Source of the DNA: Andreprevotia lacus DSM 23236
GTDB taxonomy: Bacteria; Pseudomonadota; Gammaproteobacteria; Burkholderiales; Chitinibacteraceae
DNA: 64,000 nt
Direction of reading: 5' to 3'
NCBI RefSeq assembly: GCF_900176275.1
Contig: NZ_FWXD01000010.1
Coordinates: 62,001 to 126,000, forward strand
The notes beneath the pieces were generated by a model, which worked only from the letters and a program-made list of their open reading frames with translations, had not been told where the DNA came from and did not search any database. Below, in pieces: positions 1 to 8,854 of this stretch (position 1 is its first letter; the number at the start of each line of letters is the position of its first letter). Position numbers and translations under genes: made by a program.

Positions 1-309
1 CGCGCGGCCTGGCAGGGCATCCTCGCGCGCGCCAAGCGCAACCAGCATCACAAGATCGCCACCAGCGCGCTGTCGGTGCGCGAGCAGATGTCGGCCATTC
101 TCAAGTTGTTGCAGGACGGGCGCTTTGCGCGTTTTGAAACGCTGTTCGATACCGCGCAGGGCATTCCACTGCTGGTGGTGACCTTCAGCGCGGTGCTGGA
201 GCTGGTGAAGGAAAAGTACATTGTGGTCAGCCAGGACGAGGGCTTTGCCCCCATCTATGTGCGGCTGTCCAGTGCCGAAGAATCCCACGAGGCCATCCCG
301 CTGCCATGA
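1..309 (+). CDS. scpA: Segregation and condensation protein A (ScpA), C-terminal part
   Basis: Frame 1 is open from the first base to TGA at 307-309, giving 102 residues, so the gene begins upstream of the window. ScpA is the kleisin bridging subunit of the SMC-ScpAB chromosome condensation complex. The visible part matches the C-terminal winged-helix region that contacts the SMC head: it holds [14 protein letters not shown], then a helical stretch and the end FAPIYVRL. The stop overlaps the scpB start (ATGA at 306-309), the usual translationally coupled scpAB pair. The call rests on this C-terminal similarity and the scpB neighbour. Confidence 0.88.
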   Translation, partial: RAAWQGILARAKRNQHHKIATSALSVREQMSAILKLLQDGRFARFETLFDTAQGIPLLVVTFSAVLELVKEKYIVVSQDEGFAPIYVRLSSAEESHEAIPLP

Positions 310-875
310 GCGATGCCAAATACACCGACCGCGAGCTGGCCCACATCCGCATGGTGGTTGAAACTGCCTTGCTGACCGCGCAGGACCCGTTGTCGGTCAA
401 CACGCTCAAGCGTTTGTTTGCCGACGAGCCGCCGGCCACGGTACTCAACGACCAGCTGGAGGCACTGCAAGGCGAATGGAGCGGGCGTGGCGTCGAACTG
501 GTGCGGCTGGCATCGGGCTGGCGCTTTCGTGCCCGGCTGGAAATGCAGCCGCATCTGGACCGCCTGCAGCCGGAAAAACCGCCGCGTTACTCGCGCGCGG
601 TAATGGAAACGCTGGCCATCGTCGCCTATCGCCAGCCGGTAACGCGCGGCGATATCGAAGAGATACGCGGCGTGACGGTTTCCAGTGCCATCATCCAGAC
701 GCTGAAAGAGCGCGGCTGGCTGGAAGTGCTGGGCCACAAGGACGTGCCGGGCCGCCCCGAACTGCTGGGCACTACGCCGCAGTTTCTCGATGACCTTGGC
801 CTGTCCAGGCTGAGCGAGTTGCCGCCACTGGCCGAATTGCAGGGCCTGGTATTGCCGGAATCCACTGCAGAATAG
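306..875 (+). CDS. scpB: Segregation and condensation protein B (ScpB)
   Basis: This 189-residue protein is the expected ScpB length. ScpB dimerises through winged-helix domains and binds ScpA, regulating the SMC complex in chromosome condensation and segregation. Visible signatures are the first winged helix (about residues 10-75, starting [14 protein letters not shown]), then [20 protein letters not shown] and [18 protein letters not shown], typical of the second winged helix. The ATG lies inside the scpA stop, so the two are probably one transcript. Nothing looks truncated. Confidence 0.93.
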   Translation: MSDAKYTDRELAHIRMVVETALLTAQDPLSVNTLKRLFADEPPATVLNDQLEALQGEWSGRGVELVRLASGWRFRARLEMQPHLDRLQPEKPPRYSRAVMETLAIVAYRQPVTRGDIEEIRGVTVSSAIIQTLKERGWLEVLGHKDVPGRPELLGTTPQFLDDLGLSRLSELPPLAELQGLVLPESTAE

Positions 876-1171
876 TGCAGTAAATTTTTATCTGATTTTA
901 TTAGAATTTACTGCTGAATAATTGCATTGTATGTTTGCAGCAACAGCAGCTTGCCGTTTCTCACGCTAGTCCAGCGTCATTCACTCCCTCGGATAGAATC
1001 ATTTGGCTTGTTTGCGGCTGGCCGCAGCAATTTCCACTTCATAAGCACCGTCAGTGTGCGGAAATTGCTGCATCGTCCATCCAGCCGGAACAGGCTTAAT
1101 CAATAACAGGCGGCCACCCACGAGCGATTCAATTGCCATACGCCGCTGCCAAATGATGAGGAGATGGTGTA
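876..1171. other. Intergenic region between scpB and a membrane protein gene
   Basis: Besides the inverted repeat at 877-914, no feature is well supported here. A short minus-strand frame ending at 999 could encode 46 residues from an ATG at 1139, but it lacks a recognisable ribosome site and I do not call it. The last bases carry the ribosome-binding site of the next gene (GAGGAGA at 1158-1164). Confidence 0.5.
877..914. repeat. AT-rich inverted repeat after scpB
   Basis: GCAGTAAATT at 877-886 is mirrored by AATTTACTGC at 905-914 with an 18-base loop, immediately after the scpB stop. No long T run follows, so it is not a textbook intrinsic terminator, but it could end scpAB transcription or protect the 3' end. 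It lies in a local AT-rich stretch (about 875-960) that stands out against the GC-rich surroundings. Confidence 0.45.
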
Positions 1172-1759
1172 ATGTTGAAAATGATAATGGTTTATATTCA
1201 CCTTTTAACCACCTGTATTGCGCTTGCAACCGTGCTCAAGGCCGACAGGCGATTGTGGGCCTGGCGCAAGAAGCCGCTGGACAGCACGCGCCTTGGCTAT
1301 TTGCAGTCCACGCAGCGTACTGCATCCACGACACTGGCGATTTTGTGGTTCAGTGGCTTGATGTTGATCACGCTGGGTTATTTGCAGGATGGCGCGCAAT
1401 ATCTGGCCAATCCGAAATTGTGGGCCAAAGTCACGGTGGTGATATTGCTGACCATCAATGGTGGTTTGCTGCATTCAATTGCCTTTCCGGCATTGCAGAA
1501 AAGAATCGCCTTTATTGCACTGCCTGTATCCGAGCGGGCCAAATTGGCCTTGCTGGGCGCCATTTCCGGATGCAGCTGGTTGTTTGCGGCATTTCTGGGT
1601 ATTGCCCGGCCGTGGAACAAGGTCATGCCTTATGGTGAAGTGATGCTGGTTTTCTGCTGCATTGCAGCAGCTGCCATACTCACCGGCATTACCCTCGCCA
1701 TTGGTCTGGGGCGTAATGAGCCAGCCAACTGGCTGAGTACGTCTGCCCACGGCGCCTGA
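1172..1759 (+). CDS. Integral membrane protein of unknown function
   Basis: This 195-residue protein has about five hydrophobic segments, near residues 4-21, 50-70, 83-105, 125-145 and 155-180, joined by short charged loops, so it should sit in the inner membrane. The ATG follows GAGGAGA at good spacing. The layout resembles small copper-resistance-D-like or DUF-type membrane proteins, but I see no diagnostic motif and assign no function. It stands alone, followed by a GC-rich inverted repeat. Confidence 0.8.
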   Translation: MLKMIMVYIHLLTTCIALATVLKADRRLWAWRKKPLDSTRLGYLQSTQRTASTTLAILWFSGLMLITLGYLQDGAQYLANPKLWAKVTVVILLTINGGLLHSIAFPALQKRIAFIALPVSERAKLALLGAISGCSWLFAAFLGIARPWNKVMPYGEVMLVFCCIAAAAILTGITLAIGLGRNEPANWLSTSAHGA

Positions 1760-1785
1760 CCTGTCCTGTGCCTTGAGGGGGTGAA

Positions 1786-1812
1786 GCCCGGCCGGTGTTT
1801 CGCCGGCCGGGC
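1786..1812. repeat. GC-rich hairpin, possible terminator
   Basis: GCCCGGCCGG at 1786-1795 pairs perfectly with CCGGCCGGGC at 1803-1812 around a 7-base loop, 27 bases after the membrane protein stop. No T run follows on either side, so it may be a weak or factor-assisted terminator. Confidence 0.45.
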
Positions 1813-1835
1813 CGCAAGCTGGGGTAAAATGCGGC

Positions 1836-2834
1836 ATGAATCTGCATTTAGTCATTCCCCATGCCGACTGGCCTGATGCGGCCGGCCGCACCGCCATTGC
1901 CAAGGCACTTGTTACCCCTGCGCTCACCCGGCTGATCGGCCGGGGGCGGCGCCAGCCCATTCCCGCTGCCAGCTGGCAGGCCCATCTGGCCAGCCTGTTT
2001 GGTCTGGCCGATGCGTCTGTTGCGCCACTCACCTTGCAGGCCGACCTGCCCGATGCACAGCCGGGCTACTGGCTGCGTGCCGACCCGGTGCATCTGCGGC
2101 CGGATCGTGATCAACTGGTGATGCTGGATGGCCGCGCGTTCTCGCTCACGCAGGCCGAGGCCGATGGCCTGTGTGCCGGCCTCAACAAGGTGTTTGCCGA
2201 AGACGGCTTCGAATTTGTTGCCGCAACGCCGCTGCGCTGGTATCTACGCCTGCCCGCCGACCCTGGTTTGACCTTTACCGCTTTTGACGAAGCCTTGGGC
2301 CGCAATGTCGATAGTCTGCTGCCGCAGGGCGTGGATGCCTTGCGTTGGCACCGGCTGCTGAACGAAATGCAGATGTGTTTGTATGCCCACCCGGTCAACG
2401 ATGCGCGTGTTGCTGCCGGCAAGCCGGCCATCAACAGCGTCTGGCCGTGGGGCGGTGGCGTGCACCCGCTGGCAAGCTGGCCGCAAGTGCCGGCCTTGCA
2501 GGTGCTGGGTGACGACGCACTGCTGGCGGCATTGCTGCACGGCAGAGGCGCCGACGCACAACCCTTGCCTGTGCAATTGCCCGAACTGGCGCGCGATACG
2601 TTGGCGCTCCTGCCGCAACTGCGCAACGGCGCGCTGTATGGCGATGCGCAAGCCTGGTATGAGGGCTGGCAGCAACTGGAGCAAGCCTGGCTTGCACCCG
2701 CGCTAGCCACGCTGCAGGATGGCCGCATTGCCAGCGTCACGCTGACTTTTCCCGAGCTGGGGCGCAGCGTACAGGTGAAGCGCAGCCAGCTCTGGCACTT
2801 CTGGCAGCGTGCGCGCTGGCCATGGGAGGCATGA
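1836..2834 (+). CDS. RpfE-like conserved cytoplasmic protein upstream of recJ
   Basis: This 332-residue soluble protein has no signal peptide. It carries the motif NSVWPWGGG (about residue 200), characteristic of a proteobacterial family often annotated as regulatory protein RpfE or, doubtfully, as a cofactor-independent phosphoglycerate mutase. In Xanthomonas the rpfE gene also lies close to recJ, and here the stop overlaps the recJ start region (TGA 2832-2834), which supports the call. I see no metal-binding or catalytic phosphoglycerate mutase motif. Its biochemical role is unknown. Confidence 0.65.
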   Translation: MNLHLVIPHADWPDAAGRTAIAKALVTPALTRLIGRGRRQPIPAASWQAHLASLFGLADASVAPLTLQADLPDAQPGYWLRADPVHLRPDRDQLVMLDGRAFSLTQAEADGLCAGLNKVFAEDGFEFVAATPLRWYLRLPADPGLTFTAFDEALGRNVDSLLPQGVDALRWHRLLNEMQMCLYAHPVNDARVAAGKPAINSVWPWGGGVHPLASWPQVPALQVLGDDALLAALLHGRGADAQPLPVQLPELARDTLALLPQLRNGALYGDAQAWYEGWQQLEQAWLAPALATLQDGRIASVTLTFPELGRSVQVKRSQLWHFWQRARWPWEA

Positions 2835-4525
2835 TGTCGCTGATCCGTGCCCGAGAAATATCACCCGCGCTGCAGCAGCAACTGCAGGGTGCCGGTCTCA
2901 GCCCGCTGGAGGCGCGCCTGTACGCTGCGCGTGGCATCGCCTCGCCGCAGGAGCTGGAGCACGAGCTGCGCAACCTGTTGCCGCCGGCCGGCATGAAGGG
3001 CATCTGCGAGGCTGCTGTGCGGCTGGCCGATGCCATTGCCGCGCGCGAGCGCATCCTCATTGTGGCCGACTATGATGCCGATGGTGCCACGGCCTGCAGC
3101 GTGGCCATGCGTGGCCTGGGCATGCTGGGCGCGGCGATCGATTTCGTTGTGCCCAACCGCTTTGAGTATGGCTACGGGCTGACGCCCGAGATCGTCGCGC
3201 TCGCCGCGCAAAAACAGCCTGATCTGATCGTCACCGTCGATAACGGTATTGCCAGCGTGGCTGGCGTTGCGGCAGCCAAGGCGCGTGGCATCGATGTGCT
3301 GGTGACCGATCACCATTTGCCCGGCGACAGCTTGCCCGATTGCCTGATCGTCAATCCCAACCAGCCGGGTTGCCCGTTTCCGAGCAAGAATCTGGCTGGC
3401 TGCGGCGTGATGTTCTACGTGCTGCTGGCGCTGCGCGCCGAGCTGCGCACGCGCAATGCCTTTGCCGAACGCGCCGAGCCGAATCTGGCGGTATTGCTTG
3501 ACCTGGTGGCACTGGGCACCGTGGCCGACGTGGTGAAGCTGGATGCCAACAACCGCATCCTGGTCGAGCAGGGCCTCAAGCGCATGCGTGCGGGGCGCGC
3601 AAGTGCCGGCGTGGCGGCGCTGTTTGCCGCAGCCGGGCGCAATGCAGCCAAGGCCAGTTGCTTCGATCTGGGTTTCACCCTCGGGCCGCGTTTGAATGCC
3701 GCTGGGCGGCTGGATGACATGAGCCTGGGCATCGCCTGCCTGCTGGCCGATAGCGAGGCAGCCGCCATGCCGCTGGCGCGCGAGCTGGATCAGATGAACC
3801 GCGCCCGGCGCGAAATCGAAGCCGGCATGCGCGAAGAAGCCGAAACCGCCTTGCTGTCGGTGGCGGTGGAAGATTGCTACAGCATCGCGCTGTACCGGCC
3901 GGACTGGCACCAGGGCGTGATCGGCATTGTGGCTTCGCGCGTGAAAGATCGTTTCCACCGGCCGACCATCGTGTTTGCCGATGGTGGCGAAGGCGAGATC
4001 AAGGGCTCGGGGCGCTCGATACAGGGGCTGCATCTGCGCGATGCGCTCGATCTGGTGTCCAAGCGTCACCCTGACCTGATCGTGAAGTTCGGCGGTCACG
4101 CCATGGCGGCAGGCTTGAGCTTGCGCAGCGATGATTTCGAGCGCTTCCGGCAGGCCTTCGAGGCAGTTTGTCGTGAGTTGATGGATGAATCGGTGCTGAC
4201 GCACGTGATCGAAACCGATGGCGAGCTGCCGGCCGACGCGCTCAATTTCACCGTGGCCGAAAAGCTGGAATCGCAGGTGTGGGGGCAGGGCTTTCCGGCG
4301 CCGCGTTTCGAGGGCACGTTCAAGGTGATCGAGCAACGCATCGTCGGCGAGCGTCATTTGCGGTTGCGGCTGGCCAATGAATACGGCCAGCAGGTGGGTG
4401 CCATGCGCTTCCAGCATGCCGATCCGTTGCCCCCCACCATTCGGGCGGTCTATAGCGTGGGCATCAACGAGTTTCGTGGCGAGCGGGCCTTGCAGTTGCT
4501 GATCGAGTATTGCGATGCCGCCTGA
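2834..4525 (+). CDS. recJ: Single-stranded-DNA-specific exonuclease RecJ
   Basis: RecJ is a 5'-3' single-strand DNA exonuclease used in recombination and mismatch repair. The 563-residue product has the full DHH-family set: DYDADG near residue 80, TVDNG, the signature TDHHLPG, then DLVALGTVADVV. The DHHA1 part follows with GPRLNAAGRLDDM, HQGVIGIVASR and KFGGHAMAAG near residue 425. In-frame ATGs exist at 2822, 2831 and 2834; GGGAGG at 2824-2829 best suits 2834 (or 2831). It overlaps the RpfE-like gene, so the two are probably co-transcribed. Confidence 0.96.
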   Translation: MSLIRAREISPALQQQLQGAGLSPLEARLYAARGIASPQELEHELRNLLPPAGMKGICEAAVRLADAIAARERILIVADYDADGATACSVAMRGLGMLGAAIDFVVPNRFEYGYGLTPEIVALAAQKQPDLIVTVDNGIASVAGVAAAKARGIDVLVTDHHLPGDSLPDCLIVNPNQPGCPFPSKNLAGCGVMFYVLLALRAELRTRNAFAERAEPNLAVLLDLVALGTVADVVKLDANNRILVEQGLKRMRAGRASAGVAALFAAAGRNAAKASCFDLGFTLGPRLNAAGRLDDMSLGIACLLADSEAAAMPLARELDQMNRARREIEAGMREEAETALLSVAVEDCYSIALYRPDWHQGVIGIVASRVKDRFHRPTIVFADGGEGEIKGSGRSIQGLHLRDALDLVSKRHPDLIVKFGGHAMAAGLSLRSDDFERFRQAFEAVCRELMDESVLTHVIETDGELPADALNFTVAEKLESQVWGQGFPAPRFEGTFKVIEQRIVGERHLRLRLANEYGQQVGAMRFQHADPLPPTIRAVYSVGINEFRGERALQLLIEYCDAA

Positions 4526-5183
4526 GTGGTTGTGATATCCCTTCAGTCCGCGGTGTCCGGATGGTGAAGGTCAAGTAATCGAACACCTCGGCTACGGGCT
4601 GGCGCCGACGGGTGAAACAGCCGCTGGCCATTGCGCTGTTCCGCGCAATTGCCTCGTTCTCCGCATCGGTGGCGCGGGCCCGGTCAAAAAAATGGCCCGG
4701 CGCAATGCCGGGCCGAATGCCAGAGGAAATCGTCAGGCACGGGCCCGGGCGTGCAGCAGCTGGTGTGGTGCACCCGCTGGTTGCAGCGTTGGCAACGGGC
4801 AGCCTGCCCGTTGCCACAAAGCGCACCGCTGCCCTGATGGCAGCCGGAGCGACGCTGGTCCTGCTGGGTACTCCTCCATCCTGCTTGTTTTGGCGCCAGG
4901 GGAAATGGTGCCGTGCCACCAGCGCAGGTTGGCGGCACGACGTCAGCTTCGCCCTTGTCGCCGCCCGGGCCAAGAGGGGTAGGCAGGGCATTTCACGAAA
5001 TGGCATCTTCCCTGATTGAAATCAGTAGCTTGGGCGTGAAAACCCTGTTTGCGCGTTTCACGGAAAGCGTGGTTTTTTGGCTGCTTTGATAGCGCTTTCG
5101 GCCTGTGTGCGGCGTATTCAGGCTTACAATCAGCAGCACAGAATTGGCCCGCTGACGAGGTCAATGTGAGAGGAGATGCGCGC
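4526..5183. other. 658-base region without a confident gene
   Basis: Open frames exist on both strands (plus 4612-5019; minus 4733-4879 encoding 48 residues), but none has a clear ribosome site or family match. The region does hold a well-formed minus-strand terminator at 4686-4714, ahead of which a minus-strand gene or RNA would be expected. The last part (about 5100-5183) must contain the promoter and ribosome site (AGGAGA, 5171-5176) of the GH18-LytTR gene. Confidence 0.5.
4686..4714 (-). terminator. Intrinsic terminator on the minus strand
   Basis: GGCCCGGC (4694-4701) and GCCGGGCC (4707-4714) form an 8-bp stem with a 5-base loop. Seven A residues at 4686-4692 read as a T run on the minus strand, so the structure ends leftward transcription. 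No annotated minus-strand gene lies directly upstream of it. Confidence 0.7.
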
Positions 5184-7505
5184 ATGGCCCGACCAGCCCT
5201 GCGCGGCTTGCTGGCTTTGTGCGCTGCCATGCTGTTTGTGGCGCTGCCTGCCGTTGCCAAGCCGCTGATCGTTGGTTACTACCCGTTCTGGACCATATTC
5301 CAGAACCAGAACTCGCTGGCACAGATTCCGTTCGAGCAACTGGACTATCTGACCTATGTGTATGCCCGCCCGCACCCCGATGCGAGCATTACGCCGGGCG
5401 ACTACGTGGCCGACCTGAGTTTTGCCTACAGTGGGCCCGAGGGGCCGGGCTCGGTGCGGGGAGGCTATGCCAAGCTGCGTGAAATCAAGACCCGCTATCC
5501 GCATCTGAAAACGCTGCTGTCCATCGGCGGCTGGAACTGGTCGACACCGTTCCCGGCGATTGCTGCCGATCCGGTGCTGCGCGCCCGCTTTGCCGCCAAC
5601 GCGCTGGATTTCATCGACCGCCATTGTTTTGACGGTATCGAGATTGACTGGCAATACCCGGTGGTTGGCGGCACTCCCGAGCTGCACCCGCGTCCGGATG
5701 ATCAGGTCAACAAGGCGCTGTTGCTGCAAGCGTTGCGCGGCGCGATGGATCTGCGCGGGCACGCCACGGGGCGGCACTACACACTGAGCACCACCTTGGG
5801 GGTGAACGGCACGCAGTTGCAGCCACCGTTGACCCGTGACGAGGTTGCACCGGTGGATTTTGCCGTGGTCAGCGCATTCGATTTCCAGGGGGATGACGCG
5901 CTGCATACCACACACAGTGCACCGCTGCGCGGCCGCGATGGCAACAATGTTGCGCACGTGGCCGAGGTGCTGCGCCAGCGCGGCGTACCCGCCAGCAAGC
6001 TACTGCTGGCGCTGGATCTGGAGGCGACCAGCTGGATCGGCGTCGACCCGCATGCGCACGGGCTGTACCAGAAGGCGACCGGCCGGCCCTTCGGCAGCTG
6101 GGACGATACCGATACCGGCCCCACCGGCACCTTTACCGCCAGCGAAGTACGCTACATGCTGGCCGACCCAAACTATGTTGAATACTGGGACGACGTCGCC
6201 CACGCCAGCTTTCTGTACAACGCGCAGCGCCGCCAGTTTGTTACCTTCGAAAGCCCGCGTGCCGCCAGCGAGAAGCTCGATTTTGCCGACCAGGCCGGTT
6301 ATGCCGGCGTAGCACTGTGGCAGCTGGGTAGCGATGCACCAGGCGCGCACAGCCTGTTGCGGCACAGCTATCGTCACTACCACCCGCTGCTGGGGCAGTT
6401 GGCGCTCTGGGATAGTGCCTGGGAGAGCCGGCCCGTATGGCTGGACCCCTTGCTGGGAGTGATCTTCACCTTGCTGGCGCTGGCCGGCGGCGTGTTGTTG
6501 TACCACTACCTGCGGCGCAGGCAGGCGTTGCGGCGCGAGGTCGAGACGGTGCGGGCGGTGCAAGCCAATATCCAGACACTGCTGCCCTTGCTGGAGGTGA
6601 GCTGGCGGCATTATCAACAGCTGCAGCAACGGGCCGGCATGCAAGCACAATTGGCGCCGCTGGCGCCCTTGGCGGCACAACTGCCGATGATGGCGCACCA
6701 ACTCCTGCCCTTGCTGCCGCCGGGCCAGGGCGGAATGCAAACGTCATCGATCGAGGCGATGCCGGATGCCGTTGCCGCAGTATCGCCGCTGGCAGAGCGG
6801 CTGGATAACCTCAGCCGGCTGGCGCAGACGCTGGGTGAGCAACGCAGTGTCGAGCGCATGCTGGAAACGGTGATGGGTTTTCTGGCCAACGAGCAAGGCG
6901 TGCGTGCGGTCAGGCTGATGCAGGACGGTGAGGTGCAGCAACAGCTTGGTGACTGGCCGGAGCAGGAGATTACCCGCCCCGAAGGCGCCGAAGGTGCCCT
7001 GCAGCTCAGTGCGGACAAGGCGCAGGCGTGGATTGTTCCTGATGACAACGCCGATCAGGTGCTGGCAGTGGCGTTTGATACCGCCGCCAGCCCGGACGAC
7101 GAAGCCATGCTGCGCCATTTGCTGGCCCAGTTGGCGTTGATCCGCCAGCAATTGACCGAGTTGACGCGCCAGCCACATGTGCTGTCGGAGCTGTACGAGA
7201 TCGCCTCGCGGCGCGAGCGGCTGTTGTTCATACGCGCCGACAAGGGCTATAGCGGCATACACTGCATGGATGGAGCCATGCCGCTGTACATCACGCTGCG
7301 CTTGCGCACCATCCGGCTGTACTTCCCTGATGACGTGCTGCTGCAGGTGCATCGTTCGTATCTGGTCAACCCGCGCCGCGTAGTGCGGGCAGAGGCCAAA
7401 ACGCGTGGTGCGTGCGAATTGATCGTTGGCAAAACCGTCGTGCCGGTACGCCGGCAGTATGTGTCACGACTGCGCGCGTTGTATCCGGCATGGTTTGCGG
7501 ACTGA
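5184..7505 (+). CDS. Transmembrane regulator: degenerate GH18 chitinase-like domain plus LytTR domain
   Basis: This 773-residue protein starts at ATG 5184 (AGGAGA seven bases upstream) with a signal peptide or anchor ending AVA near residue 27. Residues 28-410 are a GH18 chitinase fold with SIGGW, but the catalytic DxxDxDxE motif reads DGIEIDWQ (150-157): the acid Glu is Gln157 and the second Asp is Glu. The usual MxYD motif reads SAFD with Phe232. This suggests sugar binding without hydrolysis. A transmembrane segment (about 422-442), a coiled coil, a possible GAF-like region and a C-terminal LytTR DNA-binding domain (about 675-770; VHRSYLVNPRRV) follow. Inference: a one-step chitin-sensing transcription regulator. 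The next gene may be a target. Confidence 0.85.
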   Translation: MARPALRGLLALCAAMLFVALPAVAKPLIVGYYPFWTIFQNQNSLAQIPFEQLDYLTYVYARPHPDASITPGDYVADLSFAYSGPEGPGSVRGGYAKLREIKTRYPHLKTLLSIGGWNWSTPFPAIAADPVLRARFAANALDFIDRHCFDGIEIDWQYPVVGGTPELHPRPDDQVNKALLLQALRGAMDLRGHATGRHYTLSTTLGVNGTQLQPPLTRDEVAPVDFAVVSAFDFQGDDALHTTHSAPLRGRDGNNVAHVAEVLRQRGVPASKLLLALDLEATSWIGVDPHAHGLYQKATGRPFGSWDDTDTGPTGTFTASEVRYMLADPNYVEYWDDVAHASFLYNAQRRQFVTFESPRAASEKLDFADQAGYAGVALWQLGSDAPGAHSLLRHSYRHYHPLLGQLALWDSAWESRPVWLDPLLGVIFTLLALAGGVLLYHYLRRRQALRREVETVRAVQANIQTLLPLLEVSWRHYQQLQQRAGMQAQLAPLAPLAAQLPMMAHQLLPLLPPGQGGMQTSSIEAMPDAVAAVSPLAERLDNLSRLAQTLGEQRSVERMLETVMGFLANEQGVRAVRLMQDGEVQQQLGDWPEQEITRPEGAEGALQLSADKAQAWIVPDDNADQVLAVAFDTAASPDDEAMLRHLLAQLALIRQQLTELTRQPHVLSELYEIASRRERLLFIRADKGYSGIHCMDGAMPLYITLRLRTIRLYFPDDVLLQVHRSYLVNPRRVVRAEAKTRGACELIVGKTVVPVRRQYVSRLRALYPAWFAD

Positions 7506-7591
7506 CGCCGCTGGCCGTGGCAGTGTAAAGTCTCGCTGAAACAGCTGCCGCGCGGTGCGTGCCGGTATCGGCGGCCAGAAGGAGAGAGATC

Positions 7592-8854
7592 ATGCGCTGG
7601 ATGTTTGCCACGCTGCTGTGCCTGTCAGGTGCAAGCCACGCCGTATTGCTCACCCCGTCCGAGGCTGAGGCATTGGGCGAGCGCGTTTGCAAGCCAGCCA
7701 GCCATGGCATGCTCGATTGTCAGACCATTGCGCCCCCATTGCAGCCGGTGCTGGACGAGCGCGACCCCAAGCCGCTCAAGCCCACCGATTTTGGCGACAG
7801 CATTCCACCTGCAGCACCCGATACGCCGATGAAGCCGACGCTGGATGCCATTCCTGCCAAGCTCACCGGCAACAGTGTCAAGATAGGCTGGGATATCGGT
7901 TATGGCACCACGGCCGAATATTGGGAGGTCTGGGACAACGGCGTGCTGCGCATCCGCAGCCGCAACTTCACGCAACGCCCGCTGGTGAATACCGGCATTA
8001 CCGACGTCAAGATTGTTTCGGTACAGAGTGGCGTAGTGAGCGTGGACGACCTGCCTGCGGGCCGTCACGCGCTGGAAGTCAGGCTGTGCAATACCGTGAA
8101 TGCGCAGGGCAAGAACAGCAGCCAGCCAGCGTGTACCGTCGTCAGTGCCCAGACTTGGGTAGATGGCGGGCAGGGCAGCGAGGCGGCAACGGGCAAGCCC
8201 GATGCGCCGCAAATCAACTGGCTGCCCAGTGTGACCACCGGCGAGCCGGTCGAGCTGGCGTGGAATATGTGGTGGGGTAATACCGGCCGCTATTGGCAGG
8301 TGCTGGATGCCGGCAAGGTGCTGGTGGAGTCGGCGGCTTTCGAGGTCAGCGACGCCCACAGCCAGGCGGGCCGCATCACCCTCAATGGCTTGCAGCCGGG
8401 CAAACATGCGCTGCAGGTGCGTTTGTGCAGCGGACTTGAGTGCGCCGAAAGCAGCAGCGAGGCGCTGGAAGTGATTCTGCCGACCGCGCAGCCACCCGCG
8501 CCCGTGCTGGCGCTGCAGGCCACCACGGTCGACGGCTGGGTAGTGGGCTGGAGCCTGCCGCGCTACGCCAGTGCCGGCAAGCCCGAGCGCTGGCAATGGG
8601 TGGATACGGGCACCGGCAAGGTGTTTGGCAAGCAGCAGGGCGGCGTGCGGGAATGCATGGCCGCCGAGCCGGGCACACCCAAGACGCGCATCAGCAGCTG
8701 GTGCGGCGATGGCCGCGTGGCGCGGCTGGATGTGTCCGGCGCACTGGCGGTGCGGCTGTGCCGCAAGGACGAGTGCATCGACAGCGCAGCATTCACGCCC
8801 GACGAGGCCGAAACGCAGTCGGGCCAGCGCAATATGGCAGGTGGCGCGCAATAA
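7592..8854 (+). CDS. Secreted protein with ChiA N-terminal-like (chitin-binding) domains
   Basis: The 420-residue product begins at ATG 7592 after AAGGAGAG and has a signal peptide ending near SHA (about residue 18). At least two repeated Ig-like modules resemble the N-terminal chitin-binding domain of Serratia ChiA: VKIGWDIGYGTTAEYWEVW (about 90-108) and VELAWNMWWGNTGRYWQV (about 212-230), each ending in a VRLC strand. A third, weaker repeat lies at about 305-395. There is no catalytic domain. It follows the GH18-LytTR gene by 86 bases and overlaps the next gene (TAATG). Likely role: binding chitin or a related polymer outside the cytoplasm. Confidence 0.75.
   Translation: MRWMFATLLCLSGASHAVLLTPSEAEALGERVCKPASHGMLDCQTIAPPLQPVLDERDPKPLKPTDFGDSIPPAAPDTPMKPTLDAIPAKLTGNSVKIGWDIGYGTTAEYWEVWDNGVLRIRSRNFTQRPLVNTGITDVKIVSVQSGVVSVDDLPAGRHALEVRLCNTVNAQGKNSSQPACTVVSAQTWVDGGQGSEAATGKPDAPQINWLPSVTTGEPVELAWNMWWGNTGRYWQVLDAGKVLVESAAFEVSDAHSQAGRITLNGLQPGKHALQVRLCSGLECAESSSEALEVILPTAQPPAPVLALQATTVDGWVVGWSLPRYASAGKPERWQWVDTGTGKVFGKQQGGVRECMAAEPGTPKTRISSWCGDGRVARLDVSGALAVRLCRKDECIDSAAFTPDEAETQSGQRNMAGGAQ

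Noticed and set aside
2861-4417. 518-residue open frame opposite recJ
   Set aside because: Antisense shadow with composition rich in His, Gln and Arg; recJ motifs explain the region.
4612-5019. 135-residue open frame on the plus strand
   Set aside because: Runs across the minus-strand terminator, has no ribosome site and matches no family I recognise.
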